DNA of 64,000 nucleotides from Micromonospora coriariae. GTDB lineage: Bacteria; Actinomycetota; Actinomycetes; Mycobacteriales; Micromonosporaceae. Numbering within the stretch: position 1 is the first letter of the stretch; the number at the start of each line of letters is the position of its first letter. Of this stretch, positions 44,271 through 54,738 are shown piece after piece. A program made the translations under genes and the position numbers. Where the stretch lies: positions 4,092,001 to 4,156,000 of the forward strand of contig NZ_LT607412.1 of assembly GCF_900091455.1 (NCBI RefSeq). The letters run 5' to 3'. The notes beneath the pieces were generated by a model. It was given only the letters and a program-made list of their open reading frames with translations. It had not been told where the DNA came from and made no database searches.

Positions 44271-45536
44271 TTGACCGCAGCGCCATCCGCGGCGGACGCC
44301 CGGCTGGTCGAGGAGGCCCCCAAGGACACCGGCCACCGTCGGTCACCGTACGAGCGTGACCGCGCCCGGGTGCTGCACTCCGCGGCGTTCCGTCGACTGG
44401 CCACGAAGACGCAGGTGCACACCGCCGGCACGGACGACTTCCTGCGTACCCGGCTGACGCACTCGCTGGAGGTCGCCCAGATCGCCCGGGAGATGGGTGC
44501 CCGGCTGGGCTGCGACCCCGACGTGGTGGACGTCGCCGGGCTCGCCCACGACCTCGGGCACCCGCCGTTCGGGCACAACGGCGAGGCGGCCCTGGACCTG
44601 CTCGCCACGTCCTGCGGCGGCTTCGAGGGCAACGCGCAGACGCTGCGGGTGTTGACCCGGCTGGAGGCGAAGGTGCTCGCCCCGGACGGCTCGTCCGCCG
44701 GGCTGAACCTGACCCGCGCCTCGCTCGACGCGATCGGCAAGTACCCCTGGCCACGCCGGCCGGGACAGCGGAAGTTCGGGGTGTACGCCGACGACGTGCC
44801 GGTCTTCGACTGGATCCGGGTTGGCGCGCCCGGCGACCGGCGCTGCCTGGAGGCGCAGGTGATGGACTGGGCCGACGACGTCGCGTACTCGGTGCACGAC
44901 GTGGAGGACGGCATCCACGGCGGGTACGTCTCGCTGCGCCCGCTGCTCGCCGACGCCGACGAGCGGGCCGCCCTCTGCGCCGACGTGGCCGCCACCTACT
45001 CCGGGGAGTCCCCGGCCGACCTGGGCGAGGTGCTGGTCGAGCTGCTGGCCGACCCGCTGCTCGCCCCGCTCGCCGGGTACGACGGCAGTCACCGTGCGCA
45101 GGCCGCGTTGAAGGCCACCACCAGCGGACTGACCGGTCGGTTCGTCTCCGCGGCGGTGGCTGCCACCGAGGAGCGGTTCGGCCCCGGCCCGCACCGTCGC
45201 TACGCGGCCGATCTGGTGGTGCCGCGGCTGGTCCGGGCCCACTGCGCTCTGCTCAAGGGCATCGCGCTGCGCTATGTGATGCGTCGTGCCGGCTTCCGGG
45301 GCCGCTACGAGCGGCAGCGGGCGATGCTCGCCGAGCTGGTGGCCGCGCTGGTCCGGCGGGCGCCGGACGGGCTCGATCCGGTCTTCGCCCCGCTGTGGCG
45401 GGCCGCGCCGGACGACGCCGCCCGGCTGCGGGTGGTGATCGACCAGGTCGCCTCGCTCACCGACCCGGCGGCCGTGACCTGGCACACCCGTCTGGTCGGC
45501 GGCAACCCACCGCTGGCGAGCGACGGCGCAGCTTAG
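44271..45536 (+). CDS. dgt: Deoxyguanosinetriphosphate triphosphohydrolase-like (dGTPase)
   Basis: Predicted 421 aa. HD-domain residues are [37 protein letters not shown] and [16 protein letters not shown], giving the H...HD...D metal site. [11 protein letters not shown] near the N-terminus is the dGTPase signature. It hydrolyses dNTPs to nucleosides and triphosphate. TTG 44271 is the start best matching the family; no good ribosome site is visible. It is commonly found before dnaG in actinobacteria, and dnaG lies 2.2 kb downstream. Confidence 0.93.
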   Translation: MTAAPSAADARLVEEAPKDTGHRRSPYERDRARVLHSAAFRRLATKTQVHTAGTDDFLRTRLTHSLEVAQIAREMGARLGCDPDVVDVAGLAHDLGHPPFGHNGEAALDLLATSCGGFEGNAQTLRVLTRLEAKVLAPDGSSAGLNLTRASLDAIGKYPWPRRPGQRKFGVYADDVPVFDWIRVGAPGDRRCLEAQVMDWADDVAYSVHDVEDGIHGGYVSLRPLLADADERAALCADVAATYSGESPADLGEVLVELLADPLLAPLAGYDGSHRAQAALKATTSGLTGRFVSAAVAATEERFGPGPHRRYAADLVVPRLVRAHCALLKGIALRYVMRRAGFRGRYERQRAMLAELVAALVRRAPDGLDPVFAPLWRAAPDDAARLRVVIDQVASLTDPAAVTWHTRLVGGNPPLASDGAA

Positions 45537-45547
45537 GCTAGCCTAAG
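45532..45547. promoter_or_regulatory. Iron box (IdeR/DmdR type) over the -10 region
   Basis: Perfect 16-bp palindrome CTTAGGCTAGCCTAAG, matching the TTAGG..CCTAA iron-box form. It contains TAGCCT (45539-45544) 7 nt before ATG 45552, so the operator covers the probable -10 of a leaderless promoter. It also includes the dgt stop codon. Confidence 0.9.
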
Positions 45548-45551
45548 TGGC

Positions 45552-46382
45552 ATGACGGAACGCCCCAGGAACGTCACCTCGGTCCGGGTGCTGCGCACCG
45601 AGCGGCCCACCCCGCACCTCATCCGGCTCGTCCTCGGCGGGGACGAACTGCGCGACCTGCCGTTGGGCGAGTTCACCGACCACTACATCAAGGTGGTCTT
45701 CCCGCAGCCGGGCGTCGCGTACCCGCAGCCGCTGGACCTCGCCGAGATCCGCCGGGACCTGCCCCGGGAGCAGTGGCCCCGGCTCCGTGCGTACACCGTG
45801 CGGCGCTGGGACCCGCTCGCCGAGGAGCTGACCGTCGACGTGGTGCACCACGGCGACGAGGGGCTGGCCGGGCCGTGGGCGGCCACGCTGCGCCCGGGCG
45901 ATCCGGTGCACTTCGTCGGCCCCGGCGGGGCGTACGCCCCGAGCCCGGACGCGGACTGGCACCTGCTGGTCGGCGACGAGAGCGCCCTGCCGGCGATCGG
46001 CGCCGCCCTGGAACGGCTGCCGCTGGGCGCCCCGGCGCACGTCTTCGTGGAGGTCGCCGACCCGGCGGACGAGCAGAAACTGCTCAGTCCCGGTGCGGTT
46101 CAGCTCACCTGGCTGCACCGAGGCGAGCGCCCGGTGGGTGCCGCGCTGGTGGCGGCGGTCCGGGAGTTGGAGTTCCCGCCGGGTCAGGTGCACGCCTTCG
46201 TCCACGGCGAGGCGACCTTCGTCCGGGAGCTGCGCCGGTTGCTGCGCACCGAGCGGGGGTTGGCCGCCGATCAGCTCTCCATCTCCGGCTACTGGCGGCG
46301 CGGCATGGACGACGAGGGCTGGCGCTCGACCAAGGCCGACTGGAACCGCCAGGTGGCTGCCGAGGAGGCCACGGCCGCCTGA
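45552..46382 (+). CDS. Siderophore-interacting protein (FAD-dependent ferric reductase)
   Basis: Predicted 276 aa. The FAD-binding barrel has HYIKVVFPQP and RLRAYTVRRWDPLAEELTVDVVHHGDEGLAGPWA (in parts). The NAD(P)-binding part has HLLVGDESALPAIGAALERLP, and the C-terminus GYWRRGMDDEGWRSTK is typical of the SIP/ViuB family. It reduces ferric siderophores to release iron in the cytoplasm. The iron box immediately upstream indicates repression when iron is plentiful. Confidence 0.93.
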   Translation: MTERPRNVTSVRVLRTERPTPHLIRLVLGGDELRDLPLGEFTDHYIKVVFPQPGVAYPQPLDLAEIRRDLPREQWPRLRAYTVRRWDPLAEELTVDVVHHGDEGLAGPWAATLRPGDPVHFVGPGGAYAPSPDADWHLLVGDESALPAIGAALERLPLGAPAHVFVEVADPADEQKLLSPGAVQLTWLHRGERPVGAALVAAVRELEFPPGQVHAFVHGEATFVRELRRLLRTERGLAADQLSISGYWRRGMDDEGWRSTKADWNRQVAAEEATAA

Positions 46383-46388
46383 GCATGG

Positions 46389-47597
46389 TCAGCCGCCGGA
46401 CCGGCGATTCCACTCCTCGCGGACCGCGGTGAGCGGCCGGTTGAGCAGCACGGCGTACCCGACGATCGCCACGGCGATCAGGAACAGCAGCAGCCGCGGC
46501 TCGCGTACCGTCGCGCCGATCAGGCTGACCGAGACCACCCCGTAGCCGGCGATCGCCACCCGGGCCCGGCTCGGTCGGGCCGAGAGCGCGTACAGGCCGA
46601 GCCCGCACAGCGTCCAGACCACCACCGAGGCGCTCAGCAGCAGCCGCACCTCCAGCGGCAGCCGTGTCGCGCCGGTGTCGACCAGCCGGACCGCCTGCCC
46701 GAGCGACCAGCCGAGCAGCAGCAACGAACCACCGAGCGGGATGTGCAGGTAGGTGTACGCCTGCCCGCCGCGCAGGCGGGTCGTCACCAGGCCGGTGGTG
46801 ACGAAGGTGGTGTAGACCCACCAGACCGCGGCCGGCACCACGAAGGCCAACCCGGCGGTGAGGATCATGTGCGGCCGTGGGTGGTCCGGCACCGCGAAGA
46901 GCAGGCTGGCCAGCGCACTGCCCAGCACGATGATGGTGAACTGCCCGATCCGCTCCGGCAGGTGCCGGCGGTCGACCGGCCACTTTTCGAGCCAGCGCCT
47001 GCCGACCCAGGGCGTGGCCAGCTCGATCACCATCGCGATGATCCACAGCACCGGGCGCAGCGTGGTCGGCACGGCCAGCGAGACCAGCCAGATCAGCCAG
47101 CCCAGCCCGAAGCCGAGCAGGTAGACCGAGGTCACCATGCGGGCCTGCGGGCTGGTCGGCCGGGCCCGCAGGTAGAGCAGGAGCAGTACGCCCCGGACGA
47201 TCAGGTAGCCGATCGGCAGCAGCGGGCTCTCCGGCACCTCGTCCACGCCGAGCGTCATCGCGCCGGCGCCGACCAGTGCGACCAGCACCAACAACCGGTG
47301 CGGCAGGTCGTCCGGGTCGAATCGGGTGTCGTAGTAGACCTGCCCCATCCAGGCCCACTGCACCACCACGAAGAGCCCACTCACGGCCAGCATGGCGCTC
47401 AGCGTCGGGGTCGAATCGGTGCCCAGCCGGGCCACCACCGCCGCCAGCGCGTACACGAAGATGACGTCCAGGAAGAGTTCCAGCCAGGTGGCGTGCCGGT
47501 GCCCGGCCTCGTCCGTCAGCGGCGCGGGCCCGCGTACGCCCAGCCAACCGGTCAACCATCCCGGCACGCGGGCGCTGACGGTCCGTACCCTGCGCAT
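46389..47597 (-). CDS. Low-temperature requirement A (LtrA)-family membrane protein
   Basis: Predicted 402 aa with about ten transmembrane helices. The N-terminus DEAGHRHATWLELFLDVIFVYALA matches the LtrA opening (the xxELFFDLVFVxA block), then QVYYDTRFDPDDLPHRLLVL and YTYLHIPLGGSLLLLGW. LtrA was named from a Listeria cold-growth mutant; the biochemical role is unknown. Start is ATG 47597, without a strong ribosome site. It is convergent with the siderophore gene, 6 nt apart. Confidence 0.88.
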   Translation of the reverse strand: MRRVRTVSARVPGWLTGWLGVRGPAPLTDEAGHRHATWLELFLDVIFVYALAAVVARLGTDSTPTLSAMLAVSGLFVVVQWAWMGQVYYDTRFDPDDLPHRLLVLVALVGAGAMTLGVDEVPESPLLPIGYLIVRGVLLLLYLRARPTSPQARMVTSVYLLGFGLGWLIWLVSLAVPTTLRPVLWIIAMVIELATPWVGRRWLEKWPVDRRHLPERIGQFTIIVLGSALASLLFAVPDHPRPHMILTAGLAFVVPAAVWWVYTTFVTTGLVTTRLRGGQAYTYLHIPLGGSLLLLGWSLGQAVRLVDTGATRLPLEVRLLLSASVVVWTLCGLGLYALSARPSRARVAIAGYGVVSVSLIGATVREPRLLLFLIAVAIVGYAVLLNRPLTAVREEWNRRSGG

Positions 47598-47732
47598 CTG
47601 GTCATGGTCCCCGCGCGGGCCCGGCTCCCGGGCCGGAACCGAAGAGCCCGTGGCGGCCGCCGCCACACCGGCGTCCCCCGGCCGGCGCGTCGTCGGTCCG
47701 GCAGGGCAGGATGTACGCCGAGGGGGTGGCGC

Positions 47733-49619
47733 ATGGCTGGGCGGATCCGGGACGAGGACATCGCACTGGTCCGGGAACGCACCTCGATCGGGGATGTGAT
47801 CTCCGAGACCGTCACGCTGAAGTCGGCGGGGGGTGGCAACCTCAAGGGCCTGTGCCCCTTCCACGACGAGAAGAGCCCGTCGTTCAACGTCTCCCCGGCC
47901 CGCAACGTCTGGTACTGCTTCGGCTGCGGGGCCGGCGGCGACGCGATCAAGTTCCTGATGGACGCCGAGCACCTCAGCTTCGTCGAGTCCGTCGAGCGAC
48001 TGGCCGGTCGCGCCGGCATCCAGCTGCGCTACGTCGAGGACGACAAGGGCACCCCGCGCCCGCGTCCCCAGCAGGGCCAGCGCCAGCGCCTGGTGGCCGC
48101 GCACGCCGCCGCGGTCGAGTTCTACCGGGCGCAGCTCAGCACCGCGGGCGCCCGGCCGGCGCGGGAGTTCCTGGCCCAGCGCGGCTTCGACCGGGCCGCC
48201 GCCGAGCGCTACGGCTGCGGCTTCGCGCCGGAAGGTTGGGACCTGCTCACCAAGCACCTTCGCCAACAGGGCTTCAGCCACCAGGAGCTGGTCACCGCCG
48301 GGCTGTCCCGCGAGTCCCGCTCCGGCACGCTGATCGACCGGTTCCGCCGCCGGCTGCTCTGGCCGATCCGCGACCTCGCCGGTGACGCGATCGGCTTCGG
48401 TGCCCGCAAGCTCTTCGACGACGACGACGGGCCGAAGTACCTGAACACGCCCGAGACGCCGATCTACAAGAAGTCGCACGTGCTCTACGGCATCGACCAG
48501 GCCAAGCGGGAGATCGCCAAGCAGGGCCGCGCGGTGATCGTCGAGGGTTACACCGACGTGATGGCGTGCCACCTGGCGGGCGTGACCACTGCGGTGGCGA
48601 CCTGCGGCACGGCGTTCGGCGCCGACCACATCGGGGTGCTGCGCCGGCTCCTGCTGGACACCGACTCGGTGGCCGGGGAGATCATCTTCACCTTCGACGG
48701 GGACGCCGCCGGGCAGAAGGCGGCGCTCCGCGCCTTCTCCGACGACCAACGGTTCGTGGGCCGGACGTTCATCGCGGTCAGCCCCGACAACATGGATCCG
48801 TGCGAGCTGCGCCTGGCCAAGGGTGACCTGGCGGTCCGCGACCTGGTCGCCCGGCGCGAGCCGCTGGTCGACTTCGCGCTGCGGCACGTGATCAGCCGGT
48901 ACGACCTGGACACGGTTGACGGCCGGGTCGAGGCGATGCGCCGTGCCGCGCCGCTGGTCGCGCAGCTCAAGGACCGGGAGAAGCGCCCGGAGTACGTCCG
49001 CAAGCTCGCCATGGACCTCGGCATGGAGATCGAGCCGGTGCAGCGGGCGGTCCTCGCGGCCGCCTCCGCCCCGCCGCCCAACGCCCGGGACGCCGCATCC
49101 GCACCCGCGGCCCGGCCCGCCGCGGCCCGCCCGGAGCCGGCGCTGGACAGCCCGCAGTCGATGGTCGAGCGGGAGGCGTTGAAGCTCGCTCTCCAGCAGC
49201 CGGTGCTGGCCGGGCCCATGTTCGACGCGATCGAGGCCACGGAGTACCGCCACCCGGTGCACGTCGCGGTGCGCGCGGCCATCGCGGCGGCCGGCGGGGC
49301 CGCGTCGGCGACGAGCGGCGCGGTCTGGATCGAGTCCGTCCGCGACGCCTGCGACGACCTGGCGTCCGCGGCACTCGTCGGCGAACTGGCCGTGGAGCCA
49401 CTGCGGATCGACGGTGAACCGGACCCGCGCTACGTGTCGATCACGATGGCCCGGGTGCAGTTCGGGTCGGTGACGGCCCGCATCCGGGAGCTCAAGTCGC
49501 GGATCCAGCGCATCAACCCGGTCAACAACAAGGACGAGTACTTCGCCGCCTTCGGCGAGCTGCTGTCGCTGGAGCAGCACGCGCGGGCGCTGCGCGAGCA
49601 GGCCGCAGGAGGGCTCTGA
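47733..49619 (+). CDS. dnaG: DNA primase DnaG
   Basis: Predicted 628 aa. CHC2-type zinc finger at C41, H44, C62, C65 (CPFH...CFGC). The catalytic core has RYGCGFAPEGWDLL and FRRRLLWPIRDLAGDAIGFGARKL (in parts). Toprim motifs are VIVEGYTDVMACHLAG and FTFDGDAAGQKAALRAF. The C-terminal helicase-binding domain covers about residues 480-628. It makes RNA primers for replication. ATG follows a GAGGGGG site. Its stop overlaps the next start (TGATG). Confidence 0.97.
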   Translation: MAGRIRDEDIALVRERTSIGDVISETVTLKSAGGGNLKGLCPFHDEKSPSFNVSPARNVWYCFGCGAGGDAIKFLMDAEHLSFVESVERLAGRAGIQLRYVEDDKGTPRPRPQQGQRQRLVAAHAAAVEFYRAQLSTAGARPAREFLAQRGFDRAAAERYGCGFAPEGWDLLTKHLRQQGFSHQELVTAGLSRESRSGTLIDRFRRRLLWPIRDLAGDAIGFGARKLFDDDDGPKYLNTPETPIYKKSHVLYGIDQAKREIAKQGRAVIVEGYTDVMACHLAGVTTAVATCGTAFGADHIGVLRRLLLDTDSVAGEIIFTFDGDAAGQKAALRAFSDDQRFVGRTFIAVSPDNMDPCELRLAKGDLAVRDLVARREPLVDFALRHVISRYDLDTVDGRVEAMRRAAPLVAQLKDREKRPEYVRKLAMDLGMEIEPVQRAVLAAASAPPPNARDAASAPAARPAAARPEPALDSPQSMVEREALKLALQQPVLAGPMFDAIEATEYRHPVHVAVRAAIAAAGGAASATSGAVWIESVRDACDDLASAALVGELAVEPLRIDGEPDPRYVSITMARVQFGSVTARIRELKSRIQRINPVNNKDEYFAAFGELLSLEQHARALREQAAGGL

Positions 49620-50161
49620 TGGGATTGTTCAGCCGCAAGCCGAAGCTCCCCCCGGCCGACCGGCCGCCGCTGACCGCCGACGAGCGGGTGCTGGCCTGGG
49701 CCGCGGCGGGCAACGGCGAGGGCGACGGGGTGGTGGTGGCCAGCAACCTCGGGTTGTGGCTGCCCGGGCGCGGGCACCGGCTCGGCTGGCACACCATCCT
49801 CAAGGCGGTCTGGTCCGGCCGGGAGCTCACCGTCACGCCCGCCGAGACCCTCGTCGAACGCGACGGCTACACGGTGGTCGCCGACGGGCCGGCCGAGACC
49901 TACCTGCTGCTCGACCCGGGCGAGCTGCCGCACCAGGTGCGGGCCCGGGTGACCCGGTCGGTGGCGTACACCGAACACCACCCGGTGCCCGGCGGCGCGG
50001 CCCGGGTCGCGGCCCGGCGCGTGGCCGGAGTGGACGGTCTCACCTGGACCGTCCGCCTCGACCCCGGCACCTCGCCGGACGCCGAGGACCTGCTCGCCGA
50101 GACCGACCGCCTGGTCACCGCCGCCCGCGCCGCCACCGCACCGCCGAGCACGTTGATCTAG
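49619..50161 (+). CDS. Hypothetical protein coupled to dnaG, 180 aa
   Basis: ATG overlaps the dnaG stop (TGATG), so translation is coupled. The product begins GLFSRKPKLPPADRPPLTADERVLAWAAAGNG and has a beta-rich middle (VVVASNLGLWLPGRGHRLGWHTILKAVWSGRELTV, in parts) resembling PH-like/DUF domains, with RVTRSVAYTEHHPV later. No catalytic motif is visible. The TAG stop codon and the last residues (STLI) are encoded by the left arm of hairpin R2-P2, so insertion of that repeat may have changed the C-terminus. Confidence 0.75.
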   Translation: MGLFSRKPKLPPADRPPLTADERVLAWAAAGNGEGDGVVVASNLGLWLPGRGHRLGWHTILKAVWSGRELTVTPAETLVERDGYTVVADGPAETYLLLDPGELPHQVRARVTRSVAYTEHHPVPGGAARVAARRVAGVDGLTWTVRLDPGTSPDAEDLLAETDRLVTAARAATAPPSTLI

Positions 50162-50214
50162 GGCATATCGTCGTGAGTGGATCTCCATTGGCGACGATAT
50201 GCCCTAGATCAACG
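50151..50214. repeat. R2 hairpin repeat, copy P2
   Basis: Perfect 23-bp arms (50151-50173 and 50192-50214) around an 18-nt loop. The arms share CTAGGGCATATCGTCG with P1; the loop, read on the minus strand, contains TGGAGATCCACT. So P2 is P1 inverted with the same loop core. It lies between convergent genes and supplies the stop codon of the upstream one. Confidence 0.9.
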
Positions 50215-50228
50215 AGGCGGGGGCGCGG

Positions 50229-51248
50229 TTAGGGGGCGTTTAGGTCCTTTAGGGCCTTGGTGGCACCTCGGTGGAGCGGGACGGGCTCGGTCTTGCGGGC
50301 GTTCTCCAGGGAGATGCCCTTGGCGGCCGGGTTGGCCTGGGCCAGGGCGTCCCGCTTGTCGAACACCGTCCGGGTGATCGCGCAGGCCACGTTGGCGTCC
50401 AGGTCCTTGCGGACCAGCAGCACGTTCGGCACGACGATCGTCGGGGTGTCCGCCGCCGTCCGGTACGCGTCCCGGCCGATCGTCCCGGCCTGGTAGGCGG
50501 GGCTCAACTCGTTCATCTTCGGCAGCAGGGGCGCGATGTCGATGAACTTCACCCTGTCGCCGGCGGTGGTGAACAGGTCGGTCAGGCCGCCGGTCGGCAG
50601 GCCACCGGACCAGAAGAAGCCGTCGACACTGCCATCCTTCATGCCCTCGACCGTCTTGGCCAGGTCCAGGCGCTGCGCACGGATGTCCTTGGCCGGATCG
50701 AGGCCCGCGGCCTCCAGCAGCCGGTTGGCGATCACCTCCGTGCCGGACTTCGGCGAACCGGTGGAGATCCTCTTGCCCCGCATGTCGGCCACCGAGCCGA
50801 TCTGAGCGTCGTTGCGGACCACGACCTGCGTGTAGTTGTCGTAGATGCGCGCGAGCGCCTCGACCGGCTGCGGCGCAGTGAAGCTGCCCTTGCCCTGAAC
50901 CGCGTTGACCGCCGTGTCGAAGAGGGAGAACGCCACGTCGTACTGGCCGCTGACCAGCTGCTCGACGTTCTGCACCGAGGCGCCGGTCTCCGCGGCGGTG
51001 CCGGTGAGCTTGCCGCCGGTCGCCCCGGACAGCTGCCCGGCCAGGGCGTTGCCGACCACGTAGTAGACGCCTGTCGCGTTTCCGGTGGCGATGCCCACCC
51101 GGGTCTCCCGGCTCACCTCACAGGTGACCTCGCTGGCCGCGTCGTCCTTGGCCGCGCCGCCCTGCTGGCCTCCGCACCCCGCCGCGCCGACCGCCACGAG
51201 GGCCACCACACTCAGGCCCGCCACGAGCCGTACGTCGATTCGTCTCAC
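50229..51248 (-). CDS. TAXI-family TRAP transporter substrate-binding lipoprotein
   Basis: Predicted 339 aa. Signal peptide with lipobox before C25 (GAAGC). The TAXI signature is VGIATGNATGVYYVVGNALA, followed by ETGASVQNVEQLVSGQYDVAF, GKRISTGSPKSGTEVIANRLLEAAG and the C-terminal VPLHRGATKALKD. TAXI receptors bind small carboxylates such as glutamate or 2-oxoglutarate, but this one cannot be assigned. GTG with a GGAGGAGAAA site overlaps the stop of the permease gene (GTGA). Confidence 0.92.
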   Translation of the reverse strand: MRRIDVRLVAGLSVVALVAVGAAGCGGQQGGAAKDDAASEVTCEVSRETRVGIATGNATGVYYVVGNALAGQLSGATGGKLTGTAAETGASVQNVEQLVSGQYDVAFSLFDTAVNAVQGKGSFTAPQPVEALARIYDNYTQVVVRNDAQIGSVADMRGKRISTGSPKSGTEVIANRLLEAAGLDPAKDIRAQRLDLAKTVEGMKDGSVDGFFWSGGLPTGGLTDLFTTAGDRVKFIDIAPLLPKMNELSPAYQAGTIGRDAYRTAADTPTIVVPNVLLVRKDLDANVACAITRTVFDKRDALAQANPAAKGISLENARKTEPVPLHRGATKALKDLNAP

Positions 51249-53548
51249 AGTTTCTCCTCCCGGAGGTTGGCTGGTGATCCGGCTCGCGGCCCGCCGGTCC
51301 GGGCGGCGGCTCCGCGTCGTACGAGCACTCCGGCCACCGCGACGGCGGCCAGTGCGGCGCCGACCGTGACCGGCACGGGTTCGAGCCAGAGCAGGGTGAC
51401 GCCGGAGAGTGCGCCGAGCACGCGCTCCGGGGCGCCGGCGGGGCCGACGCCGGGCAGCCAACCGCCGGCGGCGACGGCGAGCACGGCCACGCTGAGCGCG
51501 ATGACCACACCGGCGAAGGCGATCCGTCGGGCGCCGCCGATACCGAGCAGCCCCAGCCCGGCCGGCGTGATCACGAAGGCGATCGGTGTCAGGTAGGCCG
51601 GCAGCGCGTACCGCAGGGTCTGCCACATGGTCGGCACCAGCCGGCCGCCGGTGACCGCCGCGGCGGCCACCGCGGCGAGCGCCGTCGGGGGCGACACCTC
51701 GGACAGGACCGCGAAGTAGAAGACGAACATCGCCGCAGCCGGCGCCGTCACGCCCAGGTCGAGCAGCGCCGGGCCGACGATCACCCAACCGATCACGAAC
51801 GAGGCGGTGACCGGCACGGCCAGGCCCAGCAGGCTCAGTGCGACGGCCGCGAGCAGCGCGGTGAGCACCAGCACGAGGGTCGGGTCCGAGGTGACCGCCT
51901 CGGCCCCGCCGATCAGCAGCGCCGCCGCCTGCGGCCCGAGGCCGGTCTTCGTGGTGGTGGCGGTGATGATGCCGGCGGCGGCGCAGACGGCGGTCACCGC
52001 CAGCACCCCGCGTACGCCGGTGACGAGCGCGGTCACCAGCCGGGCCGGGGTGAGCTGGTGCGCCCGGTCCAGGAAGGAGAGCGCCACCGCCAGGAGGGTG
52101 GCGAGGACGACCGCCCTCGTCGCGGAGACGCCGACGGCGAGAAGCACGACGATGGCGATCAGCGAGGCGAAGTGGTAGCCGAACCGGGCCAGCAGACGCC
52201 ACGGCGAGCTGACGTCGATCACCACGGGGCGTACGCCGGAGCGCCGGGCGTCGATCTCCACGGCGAGCAGGATGCCGAGGTAGTAGAGCACCGTCGGCAC
52301 TGTGGCCCAGCCCAGCACCTGGAGGTACGAGACGCCGAGGTACTCGGCGATGATGAACGCCGCCGCGCCCAGGGTGGGCGGGGAGAGGATCGCCCCCACC
52401 CCGGCCGCGGCGAGCATGCCGCCGGCCCGCTCCGGGGGATAGCCGGCGCGGCGCAGCAGCGGCCAGGTGACCGCACCGATGCTCACCGTCGTCGCGGCGC
52501 CGGACCCGGAGACGGTGCCGAGCAGGAACCCGGAGGCCACCGCCGTCCGCCCGGCGGCGGTGCGCGAGCGGCGGAACGCCGCCGCCGACAGCTCGACGAA
52601 GAACCGCCCCGCTCCGGAGAGCTCCAGCACCGCGCCGTAGATGGTGAACAGCACGATGTACGACGCGGCCACGTCCAGTGGCGTGCCGTAGAAGCCGCTG
52701 TCCGAGTTGTAGAACGCGTCGATCAACTGGCTGAAGTCGAGCCCGGAGTGGGCGACCGGCCAGGCCTGCGGCAGCAGCCCGCCGTAGTAGCCGTAGCCGA
52801 GGAACAGCAGGCAGACCGCGGGCAGGATCCACCCGGTGGCCCGTCGGCACGCCTCCAGCAGCAGGAGCAGCAGGAGGGTGCCCATCACCAGGTCCAGCGG
52901 CACGAGCAGGCCCTGCCGGTCGAGGAAGGCGTTGTAGCCGCCGCCGCCCGTACCAAGATCGATCGGCAGCACCGGGTAGAGGCAGCCGGCCGCCGCCAGG
53001 GCGACCAGGGCCCAGTCCACGGCGGTGGGTCGCGCCGGCGCCGGACGTGGCAACCCCGGGCCGACCGGTCCGTCACTGCCGCCGGTGCGGCGCAGCCGGG
53101 CCCGGAGCCGGGCCGCCAGCCGCAGGTCGGCCGGGTAGACCAGAAACACCAGCGGCAGTACGCCCGCCAGGAAGAAGATCAGGTAGTACTTGCTGCCCTG
53201 CGCGAGGGGGCGGAACACCTGCCAGAGAGCGAGTGCGCCGACCGCCAGCGCCGCCGCGGTGAGGACCAGACCGGCCGGCCCGGACAACACCCGCCCCGGT
53301 TTCTCGTCCTCGAACTGGGCGGCCAGGTCCCGCGTCGCCCGTTCAGCGTCGACGGGGGCGGCGTCGTCGGCCCGCCCGGACGGGTCGGCGCTGCCGGCCG
53401 CGGTGGACGTGCCAACCTCGGCCGCTCTCGGTCGGGGCGGTGCGCCGCCGTCGCCCGGTGTGGGCTCGTCGGCGGGGGAGTTGGCCGGCTGTGCGGGTGG
53501 CGGCGAACCGTCTGGCGAACGGGTGGGCGACACGAGGGGACGATACAC
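51245..53548 (-). CDS. TRAP transporter permease, fused small and large subunits
   Basis: Predicted 767 aa from GTG 53548 (GTG 53533 is also possible; neither has a strong ribosome site). About 90 Pro/Ala/Asp-rich cytoplasmic residues precede the membrane part. The first helices correspond to the DctQ-like half; SGAGRFFVELSAAAFRRSRTAAGRTAVASGFLLGTVSGSGAATTVSIGAVTWPLLRRAGYPPE (in parts) and GAILSPPTLGAAAFIIAEYLGVSYL are the DctM-type core of fused TAXI permeases. It uses an ion gradient to import the ligand delivered by the receptor encoded next. Confidence 0.9.
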   Translation of the reverse strand: MYRPLVSPTRSPDGSPPPAQPANSPADEPTPGDGGAPPRPRAAEVGTSTAAGSADPSGRADDAAPVDAERATRDLAAQFEDEKPGRVLSGPAGLVLTAAALAVGALALWQVFRPLAQGSKYYLIFFLAGVLPLVFLVYPADLRLAARLRARLRRTGGSDGPVGPGLPRPAPARPTAVDWALVALAAAGCLYPVLPIDLGTGGGGYNAFLDRQGLLVPLDLVMGTLLLLLLLEACRRATGWILPAVCLLFLGYGYYGGLLPQAWPVAHSGLDFSQLIDAFYNSDSGFYGTPLDVAASYIVLFTIYGAVLELSGAGRFFVELSAAAFRRSRTAAGRTAVASGFLLGTVSGSGAATTVSIGAVTWPLLRRAGYPPERAGGMLAAAGVGAILSPPTLGAAAFIIAEYLGVSYLQVLGWATVPTVLYYLGILLAVEIDARRSGVRPVVIDVSSPWRLLARFGYHFASLIAIVVLLAVGVSATRAVVLATLLAVALSFLDRAHQLTPARLVTALVTGVRGVLAVTAVCAAAGIITATTTKTGLGPQAAALLIGGAEAVTSDPTLVLVLTALLAAVALSLLGLAVPVTASFVIGWVIVGPALLDLGVTAPAAAMFVFYFAVLSEVSPPTALAAVAAAAVTGGRLVPTMWQTLRYALPAYLTPIAFVITPAGLGLLGIGGARRIAFAGVVIALSVAVLAVAAGGWLPGVGPAGAPERVLGALSGVTLLWLEPVPVTVGAALAAVAVAGVLVRRGAAARTGGPRAGSPANLREEKL

Positions 53549-53664
53549 GTCGATCAAGCGGCAGGTGGGGCATCGACGGCCGTTTCGGCGCGGTGCGGTC
53601 GAGGGTGGACTGCGTCCCGTCGTCCCCGCTCGAATTTGCCTGGAGAGCTGTCGGACCCGGCGGC

Positions 53665-53670
53665 TAGGGT
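53665..53670 (+). promoter_or_regulatory. -10 box TAGGGT of the ABC exporter ATPase gene
   Basis: TAGGGT, a 6-nt gap, then GTG 53677; no ribosome site. The 128-nt divergent gap also holds GTCGATCAAGCGGC (53549-53562), shared with 15972-15985. Confidence 0.5.
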
Positions 53671-53676
53671 CGGTCG

Positions 53677-54609
<933 letters not shown>

Positions 54610-54738
54610 CCCGCGTGGGTGCCCGAAGACCGGGTCAGGTGGCGGGTGAGCGGGGTGCAAACCCCCGAATTGATCTTGCGTAGCATCGGCGGCCGGGTCG
54701 GCATGTCCGCCCGACCGGGAACTGACCACGGGGGTTTC

